Positions 18,586 through 27,882 of a DNA stretch of 64,000 nt are shown in pieces. Position 1 is the first letter of the stretch; the number at the start of each line of letters is the position of its first letter. The notes under the pieces are model-generated. The model saw only the letters and a program-made list of their open reading frames with translations, was not told where the DNA came from and ran no database searches. The position numbers and the translations under genes were made by a program. The stretch covers positions 310,001-374,000 of the forward strand of contig NZ_VDMC01000002.1 of the NCBI RefSeq assembly GCF_006346335.1, written 5' to 3'. This stretch comes from Aequorivita sinensis. GTDB taxonomy: Bacteria > Bacteroidota > Bacteroidia > Flavobacteriales > Flavobacteriaceae.

Positions 18586-18730
18586 AAATTCCAAATCTCA
18601 AGCACCAAATTCCAGATAATAATTCAAAAAATAAATATCAAAATTCAAAGTCAAGACCTTTTGCTAGTTGAATTTTGAAAGTTAGAATTTATTTATTATT
18701 TGAGTTTTTGAATTTTGGAATTATTTATAT
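18586..18730. repeat. Heptamer-phased repeat with inverted arms
   Basis: The left arm (18586-18655) reads in consecutive 7-base units: AAATTCC, AAATCTC, AAGCACC, AAATTCC, AGATAAT, AATTCAA and so on. The right arm (18668-18730) reads TTGAATT, TTGAAAG, TTAGAAT and so on, and is the imperfect reverse complement of the left arm, so the transcript could fold into a long hairpin. Units three and four are identical to units in the array at 51735-51776. A TATATTTG -7-like element at 18726-18733 overlaps the right arm and may drive the YebC gene. Confidence 0.8.
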
Positions 18731-18799
18731 TTGAAGTATTAATTTTTCGATTCATTCTTATGGTGAATTAATTAAAACACAATTTAAAGAAGTAAAGAA

Positions 18800-19522
18800 A
18801 TGGGAAGAGCTTTCGAATTTAGAAAAGCAAGAAAAATGAAGCGATGGTCTGCGATGTCCAAAGCTTTTACTCGTATTGGAAAAGATATTGTAATGGCTGT
18901 AAAAGAAGGAGGCCCTGATCCAGATTCCAATGCTAGACTTCGTGCAGTAATACAGAATGCCAAGTCTGTAAACATGCCTAAAGACAATGTAGAGCGCGCT
19001 ATTAAAAGGGCGAGTGACAAAAGCTTAGGCGATTACAAGGAAGTTCTTTTTGAAGGATATGCTCCACACGGAATTGCAATTTTAATTGAAACAGCTACCG
19101 ATAACAATACTAGAACTGTTGCAAATATTCGCAGTTACTTTAATAAATGTGACGGTAGTTTAGGAACTTCCGGTTCTGTATCGTTTATGTTTGATCACAC
19201 TTGTAACTTCCGTATAAATCCTGAAGGAATGGATATTGAAGAACTTGAGCTAGAGTTAATAGATCACGGTCTTGAAGAAATTTTTGAAGATGAAGATGGT
19301 ATTTTAATTTACGCGCCTTTCGAAAGTTTCGGTGCAATACAATCGTATTTAGAAGATAAAAATATAGAAATTCTTTCTTCTGGGTTTGAACGTATTCCAC
19401 AAGTAACCAAAAAATTAAATGCCGAAGAAGTTGCCGATGTAGAAAAACTTCTTGAAAAAATAGAAGAAGATGATGACGTTCAAAACGTTTATCACACCAT
19501 GGAAGAATCTACTGAAGAATAA
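18800..19522 (+). CDS. YebC/PmpR family regulator or translation factor
   Basis: 240-residue protein of the YebC family. Recognised from MGRAFEFRKARK at the N-terminus, RIGKDIVMAVKEGGPDPDSNARLR near residue 28, the NMPKDNVERAIKRA helix, and GYAPHGIAILIE. Members have been described as DNA-binding regulators, and recently some as ribosome-associated factors that relieve stalling at proline stretches; which applies here cannot be told. The acidic tail (EEIFEDEDG, KIEEDDDV) is normal. A strong terminator follows at 19547-19591. Confidence 0.92.
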   Translation: MGRAFEFRKARKMKRWSAMSKAFTRIGKDIVMAVKEGGPDPDSNARLRAVIQNAKSVNMPKDNVERAIKRASDKSLGDYKEVLFEGYAPHGIAILIETATDNNTRTVANIRSYFNKCDGSLGTSGSVSFMFDHTCNFRINPEGMDIEELELELIDHGLEEIFEDEDGILIYAPFESFGAIQSYLEDKNIEILSSGFERIPQVTKKLNAEEVADVEKLLEKIEEDDDVQNVYHTMEESTEE

Positions 19523-19546
19523 TTTTTTCCATATAAATTAAACATT

Positions 19547-19591
19547 AAAAAAGTCGAGAGCACTAAAATTAATAGCGTTCTCGACTTTTTT
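19547..19591. terminator. Terminator between convergent genes
   Basis: Stem AAGTCGAGA/TCTCGACTT with A-run and T-run on the two sides; suited to stop both the YebC gene (+) and the acyltransferase gene (-). Confidence 0.82.
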
Positions 19592-19634
19592 ATAACTAAT
19601 TGATAAAACTAAAACATCAATTAAGGTGTTTTAT

Positions 19635-20171
19635 TTAAGACAACTCAGGCTCCTTCCCTACCACGCCGTCAAAGTATTTTCTAAGGTGAATCATATCTGC
19701 ATCTAAATCTCCTGTTGGGTAAAAAGGTTCATTAATAGTTACTGTTTTCTTACCCCAATCAAAAGGAACACATATAATAGGAACGTTTGCTTTCATAGCG
19801 ATATAATAGAATCCCGTTTTCCATTCTTCAACTTTTTTACGAGTTCCTTCGGGTGCTAACGACAATCGAAATTCATCCTTCTTTTCGAAAATTTCTGCTA
19901 TCGCTTCAACTTTATTCTGCCCAGGAGTTCGGTCTAATGCAGCCCCACCAGTCCATTTAAAATACCAACCAAATGGCCACTTAAAAAGTTCTTTCTTGGC
20001 TATATAATTAATCTGAACCTTGGTTATTCTTCTTATAAATAAACCAATATAGAAATCGTGCCAACTAGTATGTGGTACAACAATAATAACGGCTTTTTTA
20101 ACTTTTGGGTCAAAGGCACCGTCAATCCTCCATCCCATTATTTTATAAAAAACAAATTTTGCAATTCCCAT
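19635..20171 (-). CDS. PlsC-like acyltransferase
   Basis: 178-residue protein of the lysophospholipid acyltransferase family, probably acting at the inner membrane face. The catalytic H-x4-D motif is in PHTSWHD near residues 34-39 and the glycerophosphate-binding motif is in LAPEGTRKK near residue 113. It is shorter than typical PlsC (about 240) and matches the small subgroup found in Bacteroidetes. It lies 20 bp downstream of the KdsB-KdnB fusion on the same strand, so it may share a transcript with this LPS-related gene; its acceptor may be a phospholipid or another lipid. Confidence 0.85.
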   Translation of the reverse strand: MGIAKFVFYKIMGWRIDGAFDPKVKKAVIIVVPHTSWHDFYIGLFIRRITKVQINYIAKKELFKWPFGWYFKWTGGAALDRTPGQNKVEAIAEIFEKKDEFRLSLAPEGTRKKVEEWKTGFYYIAMKANVPIICVPFDWGKKTVTINEPFYPTGDLDADMIHLRKYFDGVVGKEPELS

Positions 20172-20191
20172 ATACAGGTGCTAAAGTAAGG

Positions 20192-22024
20192 TTACATTTT
20201 TAAGTATAATTCTTTCAATTTTTCTGAGGTAACAATAGATTGCCATTCTTCACCAAAAGCATTTTCCCAAAGTGGTACCATGCCCATAGCAACGTTAATC
20301 ATTGTTTCCATTTGTTCATCAGTGAGGTTTGCACATACACCTTGAGGAATTTCTATTCCGTGTTTTTCAACCATTTTCTTGAAAAGAACAACATCTTCAC
20401 CGTAATATTCTTCCAACTGATTAAATACTATACAATTTCCGATGCCGTGTTTAGTTCCTAACACATAACCTAGCCCATAACTCATTGCGTGAGCTACACC
20501 CACCTGAGAGTAAGCTATACTCATACCACCGTGCCATGAAGCCATCATAAGCTTAGCGCGAGATTCTGCTTCAGAAAGTGAATCTTCTTTTAAGAAAATC
20601 TCCATACAAAGGTCGTAAGCCTTTTCGCCATAACTCTGACTAAAAGCATTTAAAAAAGTTCCATTCAACGATTCTACACAGTGTATAAAGCAGTCCATTC
20701 CTGTATAAAACCACTGATTTTTAGGAACTCCTTGAGTGAGTTCGGGGTCGAGTATTACTTGATCGAAAGGAGTGAAATCGCTGTTAATTCCGAGCTTACG
20801 AACAGGCCCTGTAAGCACTGTTGTACGAGAAACTTCGGCTCCTGTTCCAGAAATAGTTGGAATTCCTACGTGGTAAACAGCCTTTTTCTTAACTAAATCC
20901 CATCCTTGATAATCGGCTGCGCTACCTTTATTAGTAAGCATAATTGAAACAGCTTTTGCTAAATCTAACAGGGTTCCTCCTCCTATTCCAATAATTCCAG
21001 AAGGCAAATTGGTAAATTCACTTCTAATGTCTTTCACCAGTTTATCAACTTGAGAGGTTTTAGGTTCTTCAGCTGCTGAAACAAAGATTAATTTATCATT
21101 AAATCGGAGGTTGATTCGGTCTATAAACTCAGTATTTGCTTCAAAAACATCATCTATTAAGTATATAAATGGAGCCTTGTCTTTTTTATGAGAAGAAAGA
21201 ATTGTAGTTAACTGATCAAAACATCCTTCTCCAAAGACTACTTTCGGCACCATTGGGAAGTTTCTAAACTTATTGTTTACGCTAACTTGTTTATTTTCTA
21301 GTAGGAGTTTATTGGCTCTAGCTAAATCTTCTGGGGTATCTATTTCAACTCCTGAAGTATTTGAAATAGCCATTTTTATATTTTTCCCATATTCTAAGTA
21401 TCGGATGCATTCAATTTTTTCTGCGGCTTCCAATGAGCGCATTGGCAATCGGTAAAAATCGAGTATTGCTTGTTTTCTAAAAGCGTAAATCCCTTTATGT
21501 TTATAATATTGAAGCGCTACATTTTTATCTCTAGGATATGGAATTGGAGAACGTGAAAAGTAAAGTGCGAAATTATCTTTATCTACAATTACCTTCACAG
21601 TGTTTGGATCGTTGATTTCTTTCCAATCGTGGATTTCAGTCATTATAGAAGCTAAGTCGATCTTCTCGGCATCAGGGCCATCAAAAACGGCTAGAACTTT
21701 TTCTAAAACCTCACTATTTGTAAATGGTTCATCACCTTGAACATTCACAACAATATCGATATCCATATTTTCAACCGCTTCGGCAATTCTATCACTACCA
21801 CAGTCGTGTTCTTTAATACTCATTATGGCTTTTCCGCCATAACTTTCAATTTCCTGAAATATAATGTCACTATCGGTAACTACATATACTTCATCGAAAA
21901 GGTTTGTAGCCTTTGTAGCCTCATAAGTTCTTACAATTACAGGTTTTCCACCTAAATCTTGCATTAATTTACCAGGAAATCGGGACGCACCATATCGTGC
22001 GGGAATCATCGCTATTACTTTCAA
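20192..22024 (-). CDS. kdsB: KdsB-KdnB fusion: CMP-Kdo synthetase plus Kdo 8-oxidase-like alcohol dehydrogenase
   Basis: A 610-residue two-domain protein. Residues 1 to about 245 are 3-deoxy-manno-octulosonate cytidylyltransferase, which activates Kdo with CTP ([32 protein letters not shown]). Residues about 255-610 form an iron-containing alcohol dehydrogenase with [22 protein letters not shown] and metal-ligand His motifs ([24 protein letters not shown]). In Shewanella the separate enzyme KdnB oxidises Kdo at C8, and KdnA then aminates it to 8-amino-Kdo, which KdsB activates. The fusion therefore points to 8-amino-Kdo in this organism's LPS; no kdnA aminotransferase is in the window. The start is TTG at 22024, needed to keep the [10 protein letters not shown] strand. 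Confidence 0.9.
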   Translation of the reverse strand: MKVIAMIPARYGASRFPGKLMQDLGGKPVIVRTYEATKATNLFDEVYVVTDSDIIFQEIESYGGKAIMSIKEHDCGSDRIAEAVENMDIDIVVNVQGDEPFTNSEVLEKVLAVFDGPDAEKIDLASIMTEIHDWKEINDPNTVKVIVDKDNFALYFSRSPIPYPRDKNVALQYYKHKGIYAFRKQAILDFYRLPMRSLEAAEKIECIRYLEYGKNIKMAISNTSGVEIDTPEDLARANKLLLENKQVSVNNKFRNFPMVPKVVFGEGCFDQLTTILSSHKKDKAPFIYLIDDVFEANTEFIDRINLRFNDKLIFVSAAEEPKTSQVDKLVKDIRSEFTNLPSGIIGIGGGTLLDLAKAVSIMLTNKGSAADYQGWDLVKKKAVYHVGIPTISGTGAEVSRTTVLTGPVRKLGINSDFTPFDQVILDPELTQGVPKNQWFYTGMDCFIHCVESLNGTFLNAFSQSYGEKAYDLCMEIFLKEDSLSEAESRAKLMMASWHGGMSIAYSQVGVAHAMSYGLGYVLGTKHGIGNCIVFNQLEEYYGEDVVLFKKMVEKHGIEIPQGVCANLTDEQMETMINVAMGMVPLWENAFGEEWQSIVTSEKLKELYLKM

Positions 22025-22062
22025 ATTGGAAGTTTTTTAAAATGAAATCAAAAATAAGAAGT

Positions 22063-22641
22063 TTATGTTCGTGGCAGATGTTTTTTACGAAGCTTTTTAT
22101 AAAATCTGAAAATTATAAAAAACAAAAACACCACTAACACAAATGCTAAAATAGGTAAGAATATGGAAACCACCGCCATAACAACAGAAGTTCCTGTCTC
22201 CACAGTAGTTAAAACTGGATTTGCTATTCCGCCTGTTGTTGTACTTGAAGTAAGCCTTACCGCAGAAGTATTTCCTTTTATGGCAGCTGCAGTTCCTCCT
22301 CCTGCAATAATTGCTAAAGCCCAAGTAATCACCGGACTCAAATCTGTAACTGTAGCAACCATTACCGCAGTACCAGCTAAAGTTGCAAGTGGCAAAGCTA
22401 TTGTATCTAGTAAATTGTCTATCCAAGGAATGTAGTACCCGAAAATTTCGAATAAGGTTGCAACACCCATTGTTATAACTGCTGTAAGGCTTCCTGCCCA
22501 TTCCCAACTCTCATTTAGAGTAATAATGTCAAAGTATCCAGCCAAACTTAATACTAATAACGGCAAGAAAACCCGAAACCCAACAGCTGCTGCAAGGCCG
22601 ACCCCTAAAAAAGCACTTAATATAATTTCAAAAGTTTCCAT
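22063..22641 (-). CDS. DUF4126 family integral membrane protein
   Basis: Inner-membrane protein of 192 residues with about five to six hydrophobic spans rich in Gly, Ala and Thr. The N-terminal LGVGLAAAVGFRVFLPLL and the IIAGGGTAAAIKGNTSAVR segment near residue 115 are typical of DUF4126. The tail is basic (KKLRKKHLPRT), placing it in the cytoplasm. The Gly-rich loop in mid-protein looks like a small transporter or channel motif, but no function is known. It lies between the KdsB-KdnB gene and the helicase gene on the same strand. Confidence 0.85.
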   Translation of the reverse strand: METFEIILSAFLGVGLAAAVGFRVFLPLLVLSLAGYFDIITLNESWEWAGSLTAVITMGVATLFEIFGYYIPWIDNLLDTIALPLATLAGTAVMVATVTDLSPVITWALAIIAGGGTAAAIKGNTSAVRLTSSTTTGGIANPVLTTVETGTSVVMAVVSIFLPILAFVLVVFLFFIIFRFYKKLRKKHLPRT

Positions 22642-22670
22642 TTTTAATAATATCTAAAGTTCTTGAAATC

Positions 22671-22705
22671 AAATCACAAACACTAAATTACAAACATCAA
22701 AAACT
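22671..22705. repeat. Short heptamer-phased array downstream of the helicase gene
   Basis: Five consecutive 7-base units of the form AAAnnnC/T (AAATCAC, AAACACT, AAATTAC, AAACATC, AAAAACT), 26 bp past the stop of the RecD-like gene. It is degenerate; the phase is the main evidence. Confidence 0.55.
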
Positions 22706-22730
22706 TAATTTCTATTTCTGAATTTATAAT

Positions 22731-24161
22731 TTAAAACACTTCATCCTCAAAAAACTCATCCTTAAAGCCTATCAAATACAATTTATCCTGTGCTCTAGTA
22801 ACTGCGGTGTATAGCCATCGTAAATACTCTTTATCAACACCATTAGGCAGGTATGGCTGTTCTACAAAAACCGTTTTCCACTGTCCACCTTGCGATTTAT
22901 GACACGTGATAGCATAACTAAATTTCACTTGTAAGGCATTAAAGTACTTGTTTTTCTTTACAGCTAAAAATTTCTTGTATTTAGAGCTTTCATTTGCGTA
23001 ATCCTTCATCACTTCTTGATAGAGCTTATTAGACTCATCATAGGTTAAGGAAGGAGATTCAGATGTTAGCGTGTCTAACAATAACACAGTTTCAATAGGT
23101 TTCATATTTGGATAATCAACCATTCGCATTTTTACTTCAGCGAAACGGAAACCGTATAATTCTTTAAAAGCGAAAATTTCTAATACTTCAACAATATCTC
23201 CATTAGCTATAAATCCGGCTTCACTAGTATTATCTACCCAAAAATAATTATTCTTCACCACCATTAAGTAATCCCCTGCTGATAATTCGGAATCTTGAAA
23301 TAAAATTCGTTCGCGAATACTTTGATTATAAAGGTTTGCACGTTTATTTGAACGTACAATTATTACTGTATCTTCATTTCCTAAGGCTGAATAACTATCG
23401 TTAATAGCATCCATAATTTCCTGCCCGTCTATTGGGCGAATTACATCTGGGAAACTCTCACCAGAAAATTTAAATGCTTCGTAAAGTTCATCGTCTAGTC
23501 GTTCACGAATTTTTGTTGCATTTTCTAAAATACCACTATCCTTTTGTTGTCTTACAACTTCGTCCAGTTCTATCGAAATTACTTCTCTATCGTATTGCAT
23601 CTCCAACACTCGTGCATCCAAAGCTGGGCTTATAGAGAGGTGTACAGGAGGCAACTGGGCAGAATCACCAATTAACAATAGCTTACAGTTAGCTCCACTA
23701 TAAACGTATTGCATTAAATCGTCTAAGAGAGAACCATTTTCAAAGAGTTTAGAATCCTGATTAATATCGGGAATCATTGAGGCCTCATCTACTATAAATA
23801 TGGTATCGCGATGTTTGTTTTGTTGTAATGTAAAAGAAACAGAGCCTTTATTACTTTTAGGAAAGTATATTTTTTTGTGGATTGTAAACGCTTGTTTCTT
23901 GGAGTAATTACTAATAACCTTAGCAGCTCTTCCTGTTGGTGCCAAAAGTACCGCTCGCTTTTTAACCTTTGAAAGATTTTTTACTAATGCACCTACTATG
24001 GTAGTTTTCCCTGTTCCTGCATATCCTTTGAGCAAAAATGTTTCATTTTTGTTCGTACTTAGCACGAATTTTGCCAACAATTGCAGCGCAATATCTTGTT
24101 TTGGAGTTGTATTGTGTGGAAAATCGCTTTTTAAAAAATTGTAATATTCTGATACATTCAT
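22731..24161 (-). CDS. RecD-like superfamily 1 DNA helicase
   Basis: 476-residue ATP-dependent helicase. Motifs in order: Walker A GYAGTGKTT near residue 43, LLAPTGRAAKVI (Ia) near 71, IFIVDEAS (II) near 120, LIGDSAQLPPV (III) near 160, TCHKSQGGQW (V) near 430 and YTAVTRAQDKLYLIGF (VI) near 450. The layout fits the stand-alone RecD/Dda-like group rather than the RecBCD subunit, since recB and recC are absent here. Likely role in repair or replication restart (inferred). A minus-strand -7 element TATCTTTG lies upstream at 24187-24194. Confidence 0.9.
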   Translation of the reverse strand: MNVSEYYNFLKSDFPHNTTPKQDIALQLLAKFVLSTNKNETFLLKGYAGTGKTTIVGALVKNLSKVKKRAVLLAPTGRAAKVISNYSKKQAFTIHKKIYFPKSNKGSVSFTLQQNKHRDTIFIVDEASMIPDINQDSKLFENGSLLDDLMQYVYSGANCKLLLIGDSAQLPPVHLSISPALDARVLEMQYDREVISIELDEVVRQQKDSGILENATKIRERLDDELYEAFKFSGESFPDVIRPIDGQEIMDAINDSYSALGNEDTVIIVRSNKRANLYNQSIRERILFQDSELSAGDYLMVVKNNYFWVDNTSEAGFIANGDIVEVLEIFAFKELYGFRFAEVKMRMVDYPNMKPIETVLLLDTLTSESPSLTYDESNKLYQEVMKDYANESSKYKKFLAVKKNKYFNALQVKFSYAITCHKSQGGQWKTVFVEQPYLPNGVDKEYLRWLYTAVTRAQDKLYLIGFKDEFFEDEVF

Positions 24162-24186
24162 TGTTCACTACTATCATTGAGAGTTT

Positions 24187-24194
24187 CAAAGATA
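24187..24194 (-). promoter_or_regulatory. -7 promoter element of the helicase gene
   Basis: TATCTTTG on the minus strand, 26 bp before the ATG at 24161; a TTG lies 15 bp further upstream. It is divergent from the element at 24240. Confidence 0.5.
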
Positions 24195-24239
24195 GGTATG
24201 ATTTTTTGGCAATATACTTTTACGAACAAAAAAAAATTG

Positions 24240-24247
24240 TAGATTTG
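24240..24247 (+). promoter_or_regulatory. -7 promoter element for the 24289 gene run
   Basis: TAGATTTG matches TAnnTTTG and ends 41 bp before the ATG at 24289; no clear -33 TTG at standard spacing. Confidence 0.5.
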
Positions 24248-24288
24248 CGATAGACCTTTAAATAAATCAACATTTAATATTATCAATA

Positions 24289-24951
24289 ATGAAATCAGTA
24301 ATTCAGATTGTTCTTTGGATTGTAATCGTGTTCCTTGGTTGGAAATTATGGAGCTCTATTATGGGACCTGTAGAATTTAATAAAATTAAAGAAGAGCGTT
24401 ATGCCAAAGTAATTAAAAACTTGAAAGATATTCAGGCTGCAGAGCTTGCACACAAAGAAATTACTGGGAACTTTACAGGAGACTGGGACAGTTTGGTTAG
24501 TTTTATTGATACTGCAAAATTTGCAATTACTCAACGTCGTGACACCAGTTATGCCGATGTTGCTAAAAACAAAGCTTTTGGTATTGAGTCAGGATATTTC
24601 ATCGAGAAATCATTGATTGACACTTTAGGATTTATGCCTGTTAAGGACTCACTCTTTAAAAATTCAGATAGATACAAAACTATGATGAATGTACCTGTAA
24701 AAGGTGTAAACGCAAAGTTTGATCTTAAATCTGGAACTATCGTTAAAAACGACGCATCTTACTCAGTGTTTGAAGCTAAAGTTTCTAAAGATGTAATTTT
24801 AGGCGACTTAGATAAAGACCTTTTAATTCAGGAAAAACAAACACAATCTGTAGATGGTGTAAACGGTCCTGATATTAAAGTAGGATCATTAGAAGATGTT
24901 AATACTTCTGGAAACTGGCCGAAAATTTACGATGCTGGAACAGACAGATAA
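24289..24951 (+). CDS. Membrane-anchored protein of unknown function
   Basis: 220 residues with one N-terminal hydrophobic span (about residues 4-24) and a soluble remainder that should face the periplasm. The segment just after the span (KVIKNLKDIQAAELAHKEITGNFTGDWDSLVSF) resembles the helix-and-loop start of pilin-like proteins that carry a small post-helix domain, but a prepilin cleavage motif is not evident. It is first of three overlapping genes that end in rsmD: its last 20 bases overlap the start of the DUF3822 gene. I propose no function. Confidence 0.8.
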   Translation: MKSVIQIVLWIVIVFLGWKLWSSIMGPVEFNKIKEERYAKVIKNLKDIQAAELAHKEITGNFTGDWDSLVSFIDTAKFAITQRRDTSYADVAKNKAFGIESGYFIEKSLIDTLGFMPVKDSLFKNSDRYKTMMNVPVKGVNAKFDLKSGTIVKNDASYSVFEAKVSKDVILGDLDKDLLIQEKQTQSVDGVNGPDIKVGSLEDVNTSGNWPKIYDAGTDR

Positions 24952-25750
24952 CATACAAGACAATTTACAATATAGACTGTCCGTTCAAGTTTCTTTGAAC
25001 GGGCTTTCTTTTTTGGTTACAAATCCCAAAAGTGAGGAAACTGTTTTCTTTATCGAAAAAACGTTAGACTACAGTACCACTCCAGAAGAATTGTTAATGG
25101 ATATCGAATCCATTATGTCACAAAACAACATTTTAAATTCTTTATTTTCCGAAGTTACAGTGGTTTACTCCACTCCTATCTACAGTCTTGTTCCTGCGCC
25201 TATTTTTGATGAAACAAAAGCTAGTGAATACCTGAAATTTAATTCAAAGATTCTAGCGAACGATTACATGGCTCACGATGTAATAGAAAAACACGACATT
25301 GTGGTGGTGTATGTTCCGTTTATGAACATCAACAACTATTTTTTTGAAAAGTACGGGAGTTTCAATTACTACCACGCTACTTCAATTATGTTAAAGGCTA
25401 TTTTAGAAAAGGAAAAGTATTCCCTTCCAAAAATGTTTCTACATTTTCAAAAAAACAATTTCGACTGCATTGTTTTAAAAGATGGTCAGCTTCAACTTTG
25501 CAACAGTTATAATTATAGAACTCCAGAAGACTTTATTTACTACACGCTTTTCTGTATGGAGCAATTAAAGTTAAATCCTGATACCATACCAGTAACACTT
25601 TTAGGTGAAATTGATGAGGAAGATGACAATTATAAAATTGCATATACCTACATTCGAAACATCGACTTTGCCAAAACAGAAGCATCAAAAATTAATTTAG
25701 ATTCAGAGATTAATACACACCGTCATTTTATCTTACAAAACACCTTATAA
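24932..25750 (+). CDS. DUF3822 family protein
   Basis: A cytoplasmic protein of 272 residues matching DUF3822, a Bacteroidetes family that resembles actin-like ATPase folds of the FtsA/PilM type. Visible segments: YRLSVQVSLNGLSFLV near the N-terminus, IVVVYVPFMNINNYFF near residue 110, HFQKNNFDCIVLKDGQL near 170 and ITLL-type strands later. A longer frame starts at 24896, but the ATG at 24932 fits the family and leaves a 20-base overlap with the preceding gene. It overlaps rsmD by one base (TAATG). Function unknown; the neighbour's pilin-like look makes an envelope role possible. Confidence 0.85.
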   Translation: MLEQTDNIQDNLQYRLSVQVSLNGLSFLVTNPKSEETVFFIEKTLDYSTTPEELLMDIESIMSQNNILNSLFSEVTVVYSTPIYSLVPAPIFDETKASEYLKFNSKILANDYMAHDVIEKHDIVVVYVPFMNINNYFFEKYGSFNYYHATSIMLKAILEKEKYSLPKMFLHFQKNNFDCIVLKDGQLQLCNSYNYRTPEDFIYYTLFCMEQLKLNPDTIPVTLLGEIDEEDDNYKIAYTYIRNIDFAKTEASKINLDSEINTHRHFILQNTL

Positions 25751-26283
25751 TGCGAATAATTTCAGGAACTCATAAAGGAAGAAGATTAACCGCTCCCAAA
25801 AACCTTCCCGTTCGTCCTACAACGGATTTTGCTAAGGAGGCACTTTTTAATATTCTTAGAGTTCGTTATTATTTTGATGAACTAAACGTGTTAGATTTAT
25901 TTGCAGGAACTGGTAATATCAGTTTTGAGTTTGCATCGCGTGCTGTGCCTAATATTACCTCTGTAGATGCACATCAAGGGTGTATTCAATATATAAACAA
26001 AGTATCAGAAGAATTTGAATTTCCTATAAATGCTATTAAATCTGATGTTTCTAAATATTTAGAATCGGCATCAGGGAAATTTGATGTGATTTTTGCAGAC
26101 CCACCTTACGACTTTGAGGTTTCAGATTTAGAAAATATAGTGAAAGCTGTTTTCGAAAAAAATCTCTTAGCTGAAGAAGGGGTTTTAATCATTGAACATT
26201 CAAAAATGAATGATCTTTCTAAAAAAAATAACTTTACTGAAGCTAGAAAATACGGTGGTAATGTATTTAGTTTCTTTAGTTAA
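25750..26283 (+). CDS. rsmD: 16S rRNA (guanine(966)-N(2))-methyltransferase
   Basis: 177-residue SAM-dependent methyltransferase that modifies G966 in helix 31 of 16S rRNA. The N-terminal MRIISGTHKGRRL and RPTTDFAKEALFNIL segments are specific to RsmD; the SAM-binding motif is VLDLFAGTGNISFE near residue 48, and the catalytic DPPY motif is in FADPPYDF near residue 117. It is translationally coupled to the DUF3822 gene, which is a common arrangement in Bacteroidetes. Confidence 0.95.
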   Translation: MRIISGTHKGRRLTAPKNLPVRPTTDFAKEALFNILRVRYYFDELNVLDLFAGTGNISFEFASRAVPNITSVDAHQGCIQYINKVSEEFEFPINAIKSDVSKYLESASGKFDVIFADPPYDFEVSDLENIVKAVFEKNLLAEEGVLIIEHSKMNDLSKKNNFTEARKYGGNVFSFFS

Positions 26284-26312
26284 TACCACCCTAAGAATTT
26301 AAATATTAATTG

Positions 26313-27704
26313 CTACTGCCCTCTAAAGAAAATCACCGTACTCAAGGTTTTTACAAGCGTAGCAATATCTAGAAACAAGCCTTTGTGTTTAATATAGTAA
26401 AGGTCGTATTGGAGTTTTTCTAATGCATCTTTATCAGAAGAACCATACCTTGCGTTAACTTGTGCCCATCCAGTAATTCCCGGTTTTACAACGTGTCTTA
26501 CTTCATAAAAAGGGATACATTCTTGTAATTTTTCTACAAAAAAAGGACGCTCCGGTCGAGGTCCTATAATCGCCATATCACCTTTAATTACATTTATAAA
26601 TTGTGGGATTTCATCTATTCGCGAACGGCGTAAAAACCTTCCAAATTGGGTAACCCGACTATCTTTAGCTTTGGCAAACTGTGCACCTTCACTTTCGGCA
26701 TTAATTACCATACTTCTAAATTTATAAATCTCGAAGTGCTCCCCATTTTTCCCAACTCGAGTTTGGGTATAAAATAATGGGCCGCGATTCGCTAGAAGAT
26801 TTCCTATTAATATAAAAGGCAATATTACAAGAGCACAAAGCAATCCTAAAATTGAAAACAATAACTCTAAAATCCTACTAAAAAAGAGATACAATTTATT
26901 CTGATTACTTCGGCTAAATGGAAAATACCTATAAAAATCTCTATCTACATATTGTACTGGAATTCTTTGAGTAAGCTCTTCATAAACTTGGTTATAATCC
27001 CTAATCGGCACATTATTTTTTAACAACGAAATAAGTTGATTGTTAAGTGCTACTGAAATTCCATAAGACAACGGAGTAGCCACAACTATTTCTGAATAGT
27101 TCTTATTCAGTTTTGAAGGTCTTAAATCTTCGAGTTTATAGGCATCAATCTGCAAGTGATCTAAATTAATTTTGTTCGATTCATCTGTGTTGTAATATCC
27201 TATCACTCTATAATTTGGATCAGATTTGTGAAGCGATTGAACAATCGCATCTATATCCTTGGCGTGTGCAATTAGGATAACATTTTTATTAAATCTCGGA
27301 GATGTTATTAATGCTATGTACGCGTATCTCCAAAGAAGTAATGCTATATTAATCGCCAAAAAGAAATACACTATTTGCAGGCGATTATTGGGAAGCATTG
27401 GAGTATAAAACGGTGTAAGTAAATAGAACAACACCGTAATTGAAGTTGTCAATAAAACATTCTTAACAACAACATCTAGTTTACTTGCTTTCTGCAGATT
27501 ATAGAGTTCGAAAATGGTTGCAAATACTGTCAGATAAATAGCTAGAACTATAGACCAAATCCAATTATCACTTGAAACTTTAAAGTAATCGAATTCAAAA
27601 ATAAAACCAACTAAGTACAGTCCAGATATTACGAATACAATATCAAGAATACGCAGCAGTATTTTTCTTTCAGATATTACAAAATGAATATTATTCTTAG
27701 ACAT
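26313..27704 (-). CDS. Polyprenyl-phosphate sugar phosphotransferase (WbaP/WcaJ type)
   Basis: 463-residue inner-membrane enzyme that starts polysaccharide assembly by moving a sugar-1-phosphate from a nucleotide sugar to undecaprenyl phosphate. About four N-terminal spans are followed by a CoA-binding-like Rossmann domain and a C-terminal catalytic domain from about residue 275. The catalytic domain shows YTQTRVGKNGEHFEIYKFRSM, SRIDEIPQFINVIKGDM, IGPRPERPFFV and PGITGWAQVNARYG. It is the last gene of the minus-strand polysaccharide locus, after a 178-bp gap that holds no other gene. The first sugar cannot be told from sequence. Confidence 0.92.
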   Translation of the reverse strand: MSKNNIHFVISERKILLRILDIVFVISGLYLVGFIFEFDYFKVSSDNWIWSIVLAIYLTVFATIFELYNLQKASKLDVVVKNVLLTTSITVLFYLLTPFYTPMLPNNRLQIVYFFLAINIALLLWRYAYIALITSPRFNKNVILIAHAKDIDAIVQSLHKSDPNYRVIGYYNTDESNKINLDHLQIDAYKLEDLRPSKLNKNYSEIVVATPLSYGISVALNNQLISLLKNNVPIRDYNQVYEELTQRIPVQYVDRDFYRYFPFSRSNQNKLYLFFSRILELLFSILGLLCALVILPFILIGNLLANRGPLFYTQTRVGKNGEHFEIYKFRSMVINAESEGAQFAKAKDSRVTQFGRFLRRSRIDEIPQFINVIKGDMAIIGPRPERPFFVEKLQECIPFYEVRHVVKPGITGWAQVNARYGSSDKDALEKLQYDLYYIKHKGLFLDIATLVKTLSTVIFFRGQ

Positions 27705-27882
27705 TAATGATTGGTATTGTTGGTAATTTGAGCCTTTTTGAAAGCTTCAAAATTGAGTATAAAACGCATTATTTTACGCATTCCATCATTTTCACAATTA
27801 TAATTAATAATTATCAATTATTACTAGCAAAACTATAGCTTTTAATACCGAATCTAGCGTTTTTGAATAAAAACATAACTAT

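Noticed and set aside
22097-22507. 136-codon minus-strand frame inside the DUF4126 gene
   Set aside because: It is a shifted frame of the membrane protein gene; composition (many Asn, Cys, Tyr) is that of a shadow frame.
27705-27882. AT-rich palindromic stretch as a possible attachment site or origin
   Set aside because: Only short A/T palindromes are seen; no integrase, iterons or direct repeats accompany them.
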